From: Coix lacryma-jobi var. lacryma-jobi | Lineage: Eukaryota; Streptophyta; Magnoliopsida; Poales; Poaceae | NCBI GenBank assembly: GCA_009763385.1 | Contig: CM019826.1 | Coordinates: forward strand, 62,559,790-62,623,789 | Length of the DNA stretch: 64,000 nt | Direction: 5' to 3' | Shown: positions 53,253-64,000 of the stretch, piece after piece | Layout: each line of letters opens with the position of its first letter | Numbering within the stretch: the stretch's first letter is position 1 | The notes under the pieces: generated by a model | The model's database searches: none | The model's input: only the letters and a program-made list of their open reading frames with translations | What the model was told of the DNA's origin: nothing | Translations under genes and position numbers: made by a program

Positions 53253-55532
53253 ATGCCGGTGCATACGCGTGCTTCCGGGGCTGGTACATCCCAAGATGGG
53301 GAAAACCAACCACCACCACCACCACCACGACCACCCCCGACCTTGGCTGAGGCTATTGCTGCGTTAGCCACAATGATAACTGATAACACTAGGCTACTAC
53401 AAGCTATGGCTTAAGGGCGCGGGCAAGGACACCGCGGGCAGGGGCATCAGGATGCCAACAGCACGTACACAGACTTTATGGATACTCGCCCTCCGCTCTT
53501 TGCCAAAGCAGAAGAACCTCTGGAAGCAAATGAATGGCTGCATACTATTGAGCAGAAATTTGAATTAATCCGGTGCATAGATATCCAGAAGCCTCTGTTT
53601 GCAGCACAACAGTTTAGAGGACCAGCAGGCACCTGGTGGGCAAATTATTTGGCCACACAAGCTGCTGGACATCAGGTTACTTGGGCTGAATATTGCGAAG
53701 TTTTTAGAGCACATCACATCCCAGCAAGTATCATGCAAATGAAGCTAGAAGAGTTTCTCAAGCTGCAGCAGGGTACTCAAACAGTGATGCAGTATGTGAG
53801 CAAGTTTAACCATCTCTCTCAATATGCTCCTGATCATGTCAACACTGATGCTAAGAAGAAGTAGTGCTTCATGCGAGGGCTGAGCACCAAGCTGCAAACC
53901 ATGATGACCACCTGTGCCAACTCCACCTTCAATGACATTGTGAGTATTGCCATCACTCTAGAAGAGAAGAATCATGTGCACAAGGAAGCAAAAAGGAGGA
54001 AGACTGCTCAAGCTGGTGCATCTGGGAGTGTGCCGAAACGTCCCAAGTTCCTATACCACCCTGTTCCCCATGCCCATGTGCCTGCTCGCCCACCACAGCA
54101 ATATTACCAGCCTCAAGCTAATGCCAAAGCCTCTTCCCAGTTCCAGTACCCACGAGAAGCCAATGCACCTAGCTCCCAATCCACAAATGCTCCAAAGACC
54201 AGTAACCCCTGTTACAACTGTGGCGGGTCAGAGCATTTTGCTAAGAATTGTCCTTCACCAAAGAATTTTAATTCCAATGTCCCTCGCCAGCAGGGTAGTC
54301 AGGTTAATCCACAAAATAAGCAGCAACAAGGCAACCATTCTGGTTCTCGATCAGGCACACAGAAGGTTTATGTGGTACCCAAGACCAGACAGGTTCATCA
54401 TACTCAAGTCGAGACTATTCCAGAAGGCGAACCGGTTATGCTGGGTACGTTTCCTATTGCCAACCATTTAGCAGTTACACTCTTTCACTCCGGTGCATCG
54501 CATTCATTCATCAATAGAGAGTTTGTCAGGAAGCATGCAATTCCAATATGTGAGTCCAAGGGGAAAATATCTATACTGTCACCTAGGGGTCGGCTGTATG
54601 CCAATGAGATAGTGCATCAAGTTCCAATAGAGATGGGACGACATGTTTATCCCACTGCTATGATTGTGCTAAACCATCAAACCTTAGATGTGATTCTGGG
54701 GATGAACTGGATGTAGCGTTATGGGGCTGTGTTAGATACATTGAATAGGACCATTCGTCTAAATTCACCAGACCGAAAATCCCAACTTCTCATCCAGCTT
54801 CCAAAACCCAAACTAATCAGCCCGAAGTTATGTGCCATGGTTAGTGAAGGAGTCGAGAATGTCCCAGTGGTACGAGAATTCCCTGATGTGTTCCCTGAAG
54901 AATTACCCGATCTGCCACCTGACAGAAACGTGGAGTTTGTGATTGAGCTGCAACCAGGAACAACACCTGTATCACGAAGAGCTTATAGAATGGCTCCAAA
55001 GAAGTTAGCCGAGTTGAAGACTCAGTTAAAAGAACTTTTAGAGAAGGGTTTTATCCGGCCTAGTTCCTCTCCCTGGGGATGTCCCGCTATCTTTGTGAAG
55101 AAGAAGGACAAAACTTTAAGGATGTGCGTAGACTATCGTCCCCTCAATGAGGTAACCATCAAAAACAAATATCCCCTTCCTCGCATTGATCTTCTCTTTG
55201 ACCAGCTTGCCGGAGCCAAAGTTTTCTTCAAAATAGATCTTAGATCAGGGTACCACCAGATAAAGATTAGACCCAAAGATATTCCTAAAACTGCCTTCAC
55301 CACTCGATATGGCCTGTACGAATACCTTGTCATATCTTTTGGTCTAACCAATGCTCCAGCCCATTTCATGTATCTCATGAACTCTGTGTTCATGTCTGAA
55401 CTCGATAAGTTTGTGGTAGTATTCATCGACGATATCTTGATATATTCTAAAACCAAAGAAGAACATGCTGAACATCTTCGCATTGTACTGACTCGTCTGC
55501 GCGAGCATCAGCTATATGCTAAATTCTGCTGA
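53253..55532 (+). pseudogene. Chromovirus gag-protease-RT
   Basis: One frame from ATG 53253, preceded directly by TTACAG, itself a possible splice acceptor. Parts: Pro-rich N-terminus; retrotransposon-gag core (about 53480-53860: EANEWLHTIEQKFELI, GPAGTWWANYL); CCHC knuckle CYNCGGSEHFAKNC (about 54211-54252); protease region, in which the expected D-S/T-G site reads HSGASHSF (the catalytic Asp appears replaced by His); RT with FKIDLRSGYHQIKI and the catalytic FIDD (about 55424-55435). Stops are at 53412 (TAA), 53862 (TAG) and 54714 (TAG). Near 55516-55532 the frame changes and a short piece of the RT is missing. The chromovirus order gag-PR-RT-RH-IN is kept. Confidence 0.9.
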
Positions 55533-57702
55533 GGGTATTGCAGTTGATCCCGGAAAGGTGCAGGATATTCTGAAGTGGAAGTCGACAACCACAGTCCATC
55601 AAGTCCGCAGTTTCCTTGGAATGGCTGGTTATTATCGCCGTTTCATTCTTGGATTTTCCAAAATAGCCAAACCTTTTACAGAGTTGCTCAAGAACCAAGT
55701 CAAGTTTAAATGGACTCCTGAGTGTGAGCAGGCTTTTCAAACCCTAAAGAAGCTGCTTACCACAGCACCAATATTAGCTCAACCAGATATTGAGAAGCCT
55801 TTCGATGTATACTGTGATGCCTCCGGAATTGGTCTTGGCTGTGTGTTGATGCAAGAAGGAAGAGTCATTGCCTATGCATCTAGACAACTCAAGAGACATG
55901 AAGAACATTATCCTACTCATGACCTAGAGTTAGCTGCAGTTGTACATGCACTGAAGATATGACGACATTATTTGTTGGGGAATACCTGCCATATGTACAC
56001 TGACCACAAGAGTTTGAAGTACATCTTTACTCAGGAAGACTTGAATATGCGGCAAAGGAGATGGCTAGAATTAATCAAGGACTGTGATCTAGAAATACAT
56101 TACCATCCAGGTAAGGCAAATGTAGTTGCTGACGCTCTCAGTCGGAATCCTCACTGCAGTTGCCTGTTAGTAGTACCCATGAATCTTAGTCTCTGTCAAG
56201 AGCTAGAAAGGTTGGGTATAGAGATAGTTTCGCATGGGAGCTTGAATAATATTAGAGTCGAGCCTACCATACTAGAAGAAATTATAGCAGCTCAGAAGGA
56301 GAACAAGGGGATAGGTCATATTATAGCAAAAATCAAAGCAGGGGAAACAACTTGTTTCAGAGTTGATGAAGCAGGTGTATTATGGTTTAAGGACCGATTG
56401 GTTGTTCCCAAGGTACCCGAGCTCAAACAGAAGATTTTTGATGAAGCTCATCTTACCAGGTTAGCTATCCATCCAGGAAGTAATAAAATGTATCAAGAAT
56501 TGAAGCAAAGGTTCTGGTGGACAAAGATGAAGATTGAAATAGCTCGCTATGTGGCTCAGTGTGACACTTGTCAGAAAGTAAAGGCAGTACGTTTGAAGCC
56601 AGCCGGTGAGTTACAGCCTTTGCCTATTCCAGCTTGGAAATGGGAGGACATTAGCATGGATTTCATCGTGGGTCTTCCCAAAACTTCCAAGGGATTTGAC
56701 TCGATATGGGTAATCGTAGATCGTCTAACCAAATCAGCTCATTTTATCCCAGTTAAGACTACTTATAGAACTCCTGTTTATGCTCGAATCTATGTTGCCA
56801 GAATTCTAAGTCTCCATGGTGTACCAAAGACCATAGTCTCTGATAGGGGAACGCAGTTTGTCTCTCAGTTTTGGAAGCATTTACATGAATCATTAGGAAC
56901 CAAACTTCTTTTTAGCACAGTATACCATCCTCAGACTGGAGGTCAAACCGAGAAGGTAAATCAGATTTTAGAGGATATGTTGAGATCCTGTGTGCTCATC
57001 TATCCTGATTAATGGGATGAATGTCTTCCATTAGCAGAGTTTTCTTATAATAATAGCTATCAAGAAAGTATCAAGATGGCACCATTTGATGCACTTTATG
57101 GACAAAGATGTCGAACCCCGCTGAACTGGTCAGAGCCTGGCGAGAGAAAATTTTTTGGAGTTGATTTAGTAAATGAAGCTGAAGAAAAAGTAAAGCAAAT
57201 ACAAAACAACCTGAACGTAGCTCAGACCCGACAAAAGAGTTACGCAGACAGAAGATGAAGACCGTTAGTATTCTCTGAGGGAAGCTATGTGTACTTGAAA
57301 GTATCACCAATGAAGGGAGTGGTTCGGTTTGGAGTAAAGGGAAAGCTGGCACCTCGATACATCAGACCGTTCAAAATTTTAAAGCGGTGTGGAAAGCAGG
57401 CTTATCGGTTGGAGTTGCCTGAACAACTTGCTGCTGTACATAATGTATTCCATGTGTCTCAGTTAAAGAAATGTTTGTGAGTGCCTGATCAAGTGATGAG
57501 TTATGAAGGCGTGGACATTCAACCAGATATGACTTATTCAGAGTATCCAGTCAAAGTGCTTGATCAAAAGGACCGAGTCACCCGTAGTAGAACTGTTAAA
57601 TTCTATAAAGTGCAATGGGATCAACACTCAGAAGAAGAAGCCACCTGGGAATCTGAGGATTTTCTGTTGGAGCACTTTCCGGATTTCCTCGCTTCCATTT
57701 AG
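55516..57702 (+). pseudogene. Chromovirus RNase H, integrase and chromodomain
   Basis: Continuation of pol in the +1 frame after the deletion near 55520. RNase H: VYCDASGIGLGCVLM, YTDHKSLKYIF, HYHPGKANVVADALSR. Integrase: H2C2 zinc region (HLTRLAIHPGS ... CDTCQKVK) and a core with catalytic Asp (DFIVGLP), Asp (SDRGTQF) and Glu (GGQTEKVNQ). C-terminal chromodomain at about 57555-57690 with VKFYKVQWDQHSEEEATWE. Chromodomains of this class bind methylated histone H3 and steer integration to heterochromatin. Stops at 55960 (TGA), 57010 (TAA), 57256 (TGA) and 57478 (TGA) interrupt the frame. All integrase catalytic residues remain. Confidence 0.9.
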
Positions 57703-57829
57703 GTATGTGTTTCACTGGCCTAGGGAAGCTTACATTGGTACTTTAGAGGAAAGTCATAGATTTAGATCCTGACACATTTCCTTTTCCATTACTTAGTCAG
57801 TCAAACCAATCTCGTGATGAGATTTCTTT

Positions 57830-57843
57830 AAGGGGGGAGGAGC
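57830..57843 (+). other. Polypurine tract of the chromodomain element
   Basis: AAGGGGGGAGGAGC immediately before the 3' LTR start TGTAACACC. Confidence 0.8.
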
Positions 57844-60800
57844 TGTAACACCTCTGGTGTTTAAGTCAACTAAAACGTGACATGTCTTCATGAGCATGGA
57901 AAACATTCATATAGCAACACTAAAGATGAATTTACAAATTTCATGTAACTTGATCTCAAGTGCATCATATGCTTGTTTAAATTCTGATTTGCTCACTCGA
58001 TGTGTGGTGATTAAGGAATTGTAGTGGCTGATTTCTAGAAAGATAGGTTTATAGACTATGTTGTTCTTGAAAACTACAAGTCCTTATGGTAGCCCTATGA
58101 TAAAGACTAAAATCCAAGCTGAATCTGTACATGGTCCTTAAAACAAAGTTGTAGATACTAATGAAAGGAACAACTTTGGTACAGAAAGTTAACAAAGATT
58201 CTGCACAGAATTTGAATTGAAACAAATTTGTTTAAACCCTAGAATCTACCCTTGAACTACAACTCTCAAACCATTGAGAATTTGACCTTGGCCCTTTAAC
58301 CAAAGTTGTAGGGAATGACAAATGAGACAACTTTCATGTACACAGAATTTGAACTTCTTCAGAAAAGTTTAAAGTAATTTGAGAAATTAGTTTAGGTCAA
58401 ATTTGAATTCAAACCGTAATTCAAAAACTAGGCCGAATTGGAACATGGTTCTTTAAGCAATTTTGTAGATCACAAAATTCTGAACAACTTTCATTCTTAC
58501 GGATTTTGCACTTTAGTTCAAGTTTTGGTCGCAATTAAAAAGGGGACAGAACTCACTGTAGCTACAGTCCATGGACCCTTGCATGGCGTCCACGACGGCC
58601 GTCGAGGTCACAGGGGCGTTCCGGCGTCGACACGTCCCCATCCACGCGCCACTCGCTCCCTCTGCATGCACAACTCGCTGGCGCACTCTCTGAGCTCCTC
58701 GCCGTCTACATATACCACTCCACCGCCGCCCTCCTCTTCTTTCTTTTCTCTCTGTTTTCCGCCGGCCGGGTTAGGGAACTCCGGCGACGAAATCCGTCGT
58801 CGTCGAGTTTCCTCCGCCGTTGCCGGCTTGACCATAGCTCCGCCATAACCCCAGCCACCTTTCCGACCCTTTGAATCGAGCCCAAGCCGCCTGCATTGCC
58901 CGGCCGAGCCCTTTCTTCCCCGACTCCGGCGAGCGGCCGCCGCGGCCACGTTCGCCGTCGTACGGTGGGTACGGAGCTCCTCGGTTCAAATTCGTTGCAC
59001 CATTTGATCCGCCCTGACCCACTCCCACTGGTCGGCTCGTCGTCCAGGTCGCTACCGCGCCGGTGGAGTCGGAACGCCGCTGCGAAGCTTCGGTCCGCCG
59101 CCGTCTTCGCCGCCGTTGTCGACCTCTACCTCCCCGAGCCTCTCCGATCGAGCTAGCGCGAGCACCAACCCTAGGTGAGCCCCCTGGTGTCGATGCTCGC
59201 CTCCGTTTCAACGCTACCGCGCCGCCTTGGCCGGAACGCCGACGCGCCACCGGGACCAGCCTGTCAGTGAGATCAGCGCGGTCAGCGCCCGCGCGCGCGG
59301 GCTGGTGCGCTGGGCCGGCCTGACGTCCGGGCCCCGCCTGTCAGTGAGATAGGATTAGGGTTTTCCAATTTTTTGCGCATATGAACAGTGCTGAAGTTTG
59401 TTATTTTTGCTATATTTTTGTTACTGCGCTAAAAATTCTGAAATTTTTTGGGTAGCCTCACTGACATGTGAAGAAAATTATAAAAATAAGAAACTGAGAG
59501 TTTGGACAAGTTTGGTTTGAGAATTAAAATAGTTAAATAAATAGTTTAGGCACTTTAAATAATTTTGTAGGCTGTTCCTGAGGTCCAGAAATTGTGAAAT
59601 CAATTTTGTACTCCCTCCATTCCAAATTATAAGACGTTCCAAGAATCTTGGAGAGTCAAAGTATTTCAACTTTGACCAAATTTATAGAGAAAAACTTTGA
59701 CTCTCCAAGATTCTTGGAATGTCTTATAATTTGGGATGGAGGGAGTAGTACCTTGCAACACTTGACACACCTCTACAAAAATTATGAGCCCTTTTGGTAA
59801 AAATAAATTTTCAGCCTTTATAATTAAGCCACTAATTAAATATAGTTAAATGCTTGTTAAATTGGTTCTGCATTTTTATTGCTCCTTTCATATGGTCACA
59901 AGTTAGATGGTCACTGCTATGTTAATGAGTCATTTAACACAGAAAGTTTGGCTTAGGAGAAACCCCTTTTGGGTGGTACCATAATTGTGTTGTCTAACAA
60001 GCTCAATGTTTAATTAATAATTTTTATATAGTGAATGAGTTAATTACTGTGGTAATGAATTGGGATATTCTTAGTGACATTTGTATTCTTGTTAGTTCTC
60101 TACTGATTGCCTATACTATGGTTATGCACTTAACCAATGCTAATCATGTTATAACAAGAAACTTGCCTTGCATTGTTCCTATTATTTTTCTGGGTCAGTT
60201 CTGTTGGAAAAATGATAACACCATGATCCTGTGGTTTTCTGGCAAAATGTTGTATAGAAAAGTTGTAGTACTTTTGTATATCTAGATGCTCCTAAAATTT
60301 CGTAATTGTTGGATGTATATACTGGGAGTTATGTTCTGTTCAATCTGGGTACGCAGTGCTGTCCAGAAATCTGGACAGTTTGTGAAAACGGAACTGTTTG
60401 GGATATTTAACTTGTGAATCAGTTTTGGTGGATTATAAGAAAGTTGTAGAGGGTTTGATGTGCTTTCTAGAATGGTTTAGATCATGATTGTTGATGATTC
60501 TGAGCTCCAGATATGGTCTGTGGAACAGTAGTGTTTGAATCTGTCTAGAATCTGGACAGATTTGACCACATGAATTGTTTGGTCCATATGACCCTAGAAT
60601 CAGCTTTTGTGTATTACAGAAAAGTTGTAGAGGATTTGTTAAGCTTTCCAGATTGTCCTAAATCACTTGAATTGCTATTCTGTAGCTCTAGTTATGGTTA
60701 AAATAATTTGGTACATGAAATCTGTTCGGGTTATCACTTATGAGAATCTTATTCCAATTGTGATGTCAGTTTCCGAATTCAGTTTATGGTGTTGTTTGCT

Positions 60801-62387
60801 GCTGTACTCTTCCACTGATAATTGTCCAGCATCATGAACATTCATTCATATTCGTATCACATGCATCTTATATATACTCGTTCGTTATATTGCATTTAGA
60901 AACCGAGGTTAGCACGGATCAGCCGGAGATTGCAGCAAGGGAGGCACCGGTCTTCTACGAGGTTGGGTTTGATATCTGTGGGGACGAACTAGAAGAGGAA
61001 CCCCAAGCAAGCCCCAGTGCATTTTCCCTACCTTGCAATTTTTAATAATATACTTGTTGATAAAATCTGGTTCATTAAGTTTAGGAGTTGAATGTTACCT
61101 ATTTGATGAATTAACTACCTTGATTACTCCTTATATTATCCTTGTCTCTGGGTTATTTACAAATGCTTAGATTGCTTAGCCTTGCTCAATAAAGTAGGTT
61201 TTTGAAAAGAGAGATGCTATTGTTGGGAACCTTTCCCTCGGTTTGGGATGGTGTAATTAAAATGAGACCGGGCGGGTAACTTGCACAGGAAATGGAGTCC
61301 TGGTGTAGTGTTTCCGCCTGTGTCGCCTAGGGCCCGGCCGCTGTTGGCCCATTGGATCGAGAACTATTTGTTAGTACTGGTCACATGCTTTGGTAATCCC
61401 TACTGTGGCTATGCCCTTACTCGAACGGCACACCCGCGCACTGGGAGTGGAGAGATGGCGGGAGTAGCGTGTACCCACCCTGCTCGGTCCCCTGTTGGAC
61501 GTTACTCAACAAGGCCGTTGTAGAGCGGTGGTGTACTGTACTTCCGGGTGGCGCGGCTCTGGTCCGGTATGAGCGGATCCATGAGAAGGTTGATATATGC
61601 AAGTTCGGTCTTGCATATGTCGTGTGATAAGGAAGCTCCAGCTGGGTAGATCAAGCGGTTTGAATCGTCGTTTGCTCCATGAGAAAAGGAGACTCGTCCT
61701 CGCACCCTCAGCGTAGTTTAATGATGAAACAATGGAGGATTAATGGGTTGATTATGAGGTGTATATTTATTTACTTAGTTAATATTAGAAATATGGAATG
61801 ACACAACTACTTAGCAGTAGGAGCTTTTATGCAAAGGAAAACTTTTGGATTCTTGCTAAAGCCTTACCTTGACTTCCCCTCAGCCTGCATTCCTGAGTCT
61901 TCTCCCCATTTTATTAGTTGGGTAAGTCTTGTTGAGTACTCCTGTACTCAGGGTTCTATGACCCCATGTTGCAAGTGGGACCGCTGAACAGATGTGCTTT
62001 GGGCCGTGCTGTATGACTATCTTTCCGGCTGATGATGATAAGTGATGTGCCCTTGGGCAGGGTTTAATAATATGGTTATGTTATCAGGCTTTTATCCAGC
62101 ACTTAGAACTATCGCAACTTGAACTCCTTTTCACCTATGTTGTAATAATGAACACTGGTTTGTAATATTATGTTTATGTAAGACTTCCGCTGAAATCTCT
62201 GATCTGGTATTTTGTACGAAATGTAATGTGCTGTAATGATTGTACTCGGATGATTCCTGTGACCTATGGATGCGTCGACCGTATCCAACAGATTAATTCA
62301 GTCTTGTGGCACACCTACATAACGGTCAGAGGTTGTTGGACATATGACAGGTGTAGGTGGGCCACATTATTGGGCGAGTCTGTTGCA
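57844..62387 (+). repeat. 3' LTR of the chromodomain element
   Basis: 4,544 bp, collinear with 47552-52099. It carries a 135-bp MITE (59611-59745) and has lost about 140-170 bp in the GC island (near 59250), so the two length changes nearly cancel. The 157-bp array (58145, 58302) and the 180-bp array are kept. Confidence 0.9.
59611..59745. mobile_element. Stowaway-like MITE inserted in the 3' LTR
   Basis: 135 bp, CTCCCTCCATTCC...GGATGGAGGGAG, flanked by TA on both sides (59609-59610 and 59746-59747). Most of its length is one inverted repeat, so it can fold into a long hairpin. The 5' LTR has the empty site (ttttgtagtacc near 49460), proving insertion after the retrotransposon integrated. 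Confidence 0.92.
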
Positions 62388-63402
62388 GCACACCTACGAC
62401 AACGACTACGAGAAGCTCCTCAACGGTCCCTGCCCTCTCCACAAAGGCGCCAAACACTCCATGCGCGAGTGCGACACCATCGCCCGTAACGTTCGCGGGA
62501 GCGATGACAAGCAACCGCGATTCGACAACGACAAGGACAAGGACGCTGACGCTCACGAGCCCGCTTTCCGTGCACCAGCGAGGACACTGTCCATCTTCGG
62601 CGGCAACGTCATCATCGAGATCGAGCAGAAGCGACTCCAAGTACGACGCGACATCTCCTCCGTGGCGGCCATCACCGACGACCCCGCCAACGTCCGTTAC
62701 CTCGATTGGTCGGAGTGCCCCATCACCTTCGACAGGGAGGACCAGTGGTCGGACGACAAGTACCTAGGGCGTTTTCCTCTCGTCATCGATCCGGTGATCT
62801 CCAACTGCCGCTACCGCAAGGTCCTCATCGACGGTGGGAGTGCCCTCAACATCATCTTCTCTTTGGCTTTCCGCGAGCTCGACTACTCCAAGCGGGATCT
62901 GTTCCCGGCGAACTTTCCTTTCTGGGGCATCGTGCCAGGGAAAGCCTCCATGCCCGTCGGACAGATCACCCTCCCAGTGCAGTTCAGCACCTCCAACCAC
63001 TTCCGCGAGGAGTACATCACCTTCATCGTCGCCGACTTCGACACCGCCTACCACGCCAACCTCGGTCGCCCGGCACTCTCGAAGCTCATGGTTGTTCCAC
63101 ATTACGCCTACCTCGTACTCAAGATGCCAACGAAGAAAGGCGTCCTCAGCGTCTGGGCAAATCTCCAAGTGGCGTACGAGTGCGAGCAGGAGACAATCAA
63201 CTCCACCGAGACACGCCAACAGATCCAGGGCGTTCAAGACTGCATCGCCAACGCCGCCAAGCTCTGCCCCGACGATCTCGAGATCCCGGAGACCTCTGAC
63301 CAGCGATCCAACAAGAAGTCGAAGGACACGAAGTAGGTGGCCCTGGTGGATGGAGCTCCGGAGAATACTGCCGTCATCGGCACCAACCTCGACCCCAAAT
63401 AG
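62388..63402 (+). pseudogene. Tat-like gag C-terminus and protease
   Basis: Resumes the Tat polyprotein after the chromodomain element. Visible first is a short gag end (CPLHKGAKHSMREC, a zinc-knuckle-like CxxH pattern), then an acidic linker. The aspartic protease region has VLIDGGSALNIIF (about 62821-62859) and LGRPALSKLM (about 63061-63090). The frame is open from the LTR junction to a TAG at 63334-63336, continues in the same frame, and meets a second TAG at 63400-63402. It reads straight into RT. The apparent start upstream in the LTR is an accident of the junction. Confidence 0.8.
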
Positions 63403-64000
63403 GAAGACGCGCTCATCAGCTTCCTACGGAGCAACGTCGATGTGTTCGCCTGGAAACCAGCGGACATGCCCGGAGTTCCACGGAAGTTCGTCGAGCACTC
63501 CCTGAACGTCTCCTCAACCGCCAAGCCGGTTCGTCAAAAGCTCCATCGCTTCGCGCCAGACAGGAAGGAGGCAATTAGGGTAGAGCTCACCTGGCTCCTA
63601 GCTGCCGGTTTCATCAAAGAGGTGTATCACCCGGATTGGCTGGCCAATCCGGTCCTTGAACTCAAAAAGAATAAAGAATGGCATATGTGTGTTGACTACA
63701 CCGACCTCAATAAGCATTGCCCTAAAGACCCCTTCCTCCTCCCTCGCATCGACGAGGTCGTCGACTCCACCGCCGGGTGCAAACTTCTTTCCTTTCTCGA
63801 TTGCTATTCCGGTTACCATCAAATTGCCTTGAAGGTAGAAGATCTAATCAAGACGGCGTTCATCACACCTTTTGGCGCCTACTGCTACAGGACCAAGTCA
63901 TTCGGGCTGAAGAACGCCGGAGCCACGTACCAGCGTGCAATCCAGGATTGCCTGAAGGACCTCATCCCGGAGAAGGTCGAAGCTTACATGAATGACATCG
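63403..64000 (+). pseudogene. Tat-like reverse transcriptase, 5' part, cut by the window end
   Basis: In frame with the protease. RT motifs: DVFAWKPADMPGVPR (N-terminal linker), CVDYTDLNKHCPKDPFLLPRID, LSFLDCYSGYHQIAL, TAFITPFGAYCY and FGLKNAGATYQR. The catalytic box at the very end reads YMND instead of the usual Y-x-D-D, so the first catalytic Asp is Asn in this copy. RNase H and integrase should lie to the right. Stops upstream already make it a pseudogene; the YMND change is a further defect. Confidence 0.85.

Larger units (their letters stand above)
47552..62387 (+). mobile_element. Chromodomain Gypsy element (Tekay/Del-like chromovirus) with an H3-tail-like ORF
   Basis: 14.8 kb, with very long LTRs (47552-52099 and 57844-62387; TGTAACACC...TGTTRCA), iMet-type primer site 52104-52115 and polypurine tract 57830-57843. 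Flanking target duplication is GCGCA on the left and GCACA on the right (4 of 5). Internal order: ORF1 with histone H3-like N-terminus (52474-53052), gag-protease-RT (53253-55532), RNase H-integrase-chromodomain (to 57702). Order and chromodomain define a chromovirus; long LTRs suggest the Tekay/Del branch. Several stops and one small deletion disable this copy. Confidence 0.9.
36922..64000 (+). mobile_element. Tat-like Gypsy element with two nested insertions, 3' part beyond the window
   Basis: 5' LTR 36922-37407, primer site, then gag in three pieces (37430-38524, 46676-47551, 62388 onward) separated by insertions at 38525-46670 and 47552-62387. Protease and RT follow and run off the window. 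The pieces read as one element: the gag core ends at 47551 and the same reading sense resumes at 62388. Low-level stops show it is defective. Excluding inserts, about 4.1 kb of it is visible. Tat assignment comes from the primer-site type and the style of gag, protease and RT. Confidence 0.8.

Overview
This is plant nuclear DNA, almost certainly from a grass. It is a gene-poor, retrotransposon-dense region holding one credible host gene, a GC-rich intronless R2R3-MYB transcription factor at about 31.9-32.9 kb. The rest is nested LTR retrotransposons plus MITE and SINE debris. There is no prokaryotic signal. The calls rest on protein motifs, LTR pairs, primer-binding sites, polypurine tracts and target-site duplications (TSDs) read by eye.

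Layout. (1) 1-2936: minus-strand, truncated Athila-like Gypsy element (LTR, Asp-type primer site, 379-aa gag). (2) 2950-28738: minus-strand Copia element with 2.06-kb LTRs and a gag but no pol (TR-GAG-like). Its gag is split by (3) 6947-24748, a plus-strand SIRE-type Copia tandem array arranged LTR-int-LTR-int-LTR, in which the first internal copy lost 3.68 kb through a 4-bp microhomology. (4) 28739-34460: the only non-retroelement island, with the MYB gene, a Stowaway-like MITE upstream and a SINE-like element downstream. (5) 34469-36546: decayed minus-strand Copia pol fragment. (6) 36922 to beyond 64000: plus-strand Tat-like Gypsy element interrupted twice inside gag. The first insertion is an 8.1-kb minus-strand gag-deleted Athila relative (38525-46670, TSD GACGC). 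The second is a 14.8-kb plus-strand chromodomain Gypsy element (47552-62387) with 4.5-kb LTRs.

The most interesting item is in the chromodomain element. Between its primer site and gag is a separate ORF (52474-53052) whose product starts MARTKQTARK, identical to the histone H3 N-terminus through K9. It keeps a PR-QLA match further along, then has a predicted coiled coil and an acidic C-terminus. An element that ends pol with a chromodomain, a reader of methylated H3 tails, therefore also encodes an H3-tail look-alike. A UACUAAC branch point and 3' splice site sit just before its AUG.

The second is an array of five 24-nt hairpins in the U3 region of the Copia LTR. Every stem substitution between units is matched by the complementary substitution on the other arm, while the 8-nt loop stays nearly constant.

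No element looks autonomous: all carry in-frame stops, nearly all explicable by C-to-T (or G-to-A) change, as expected for old methylated plant transposons.
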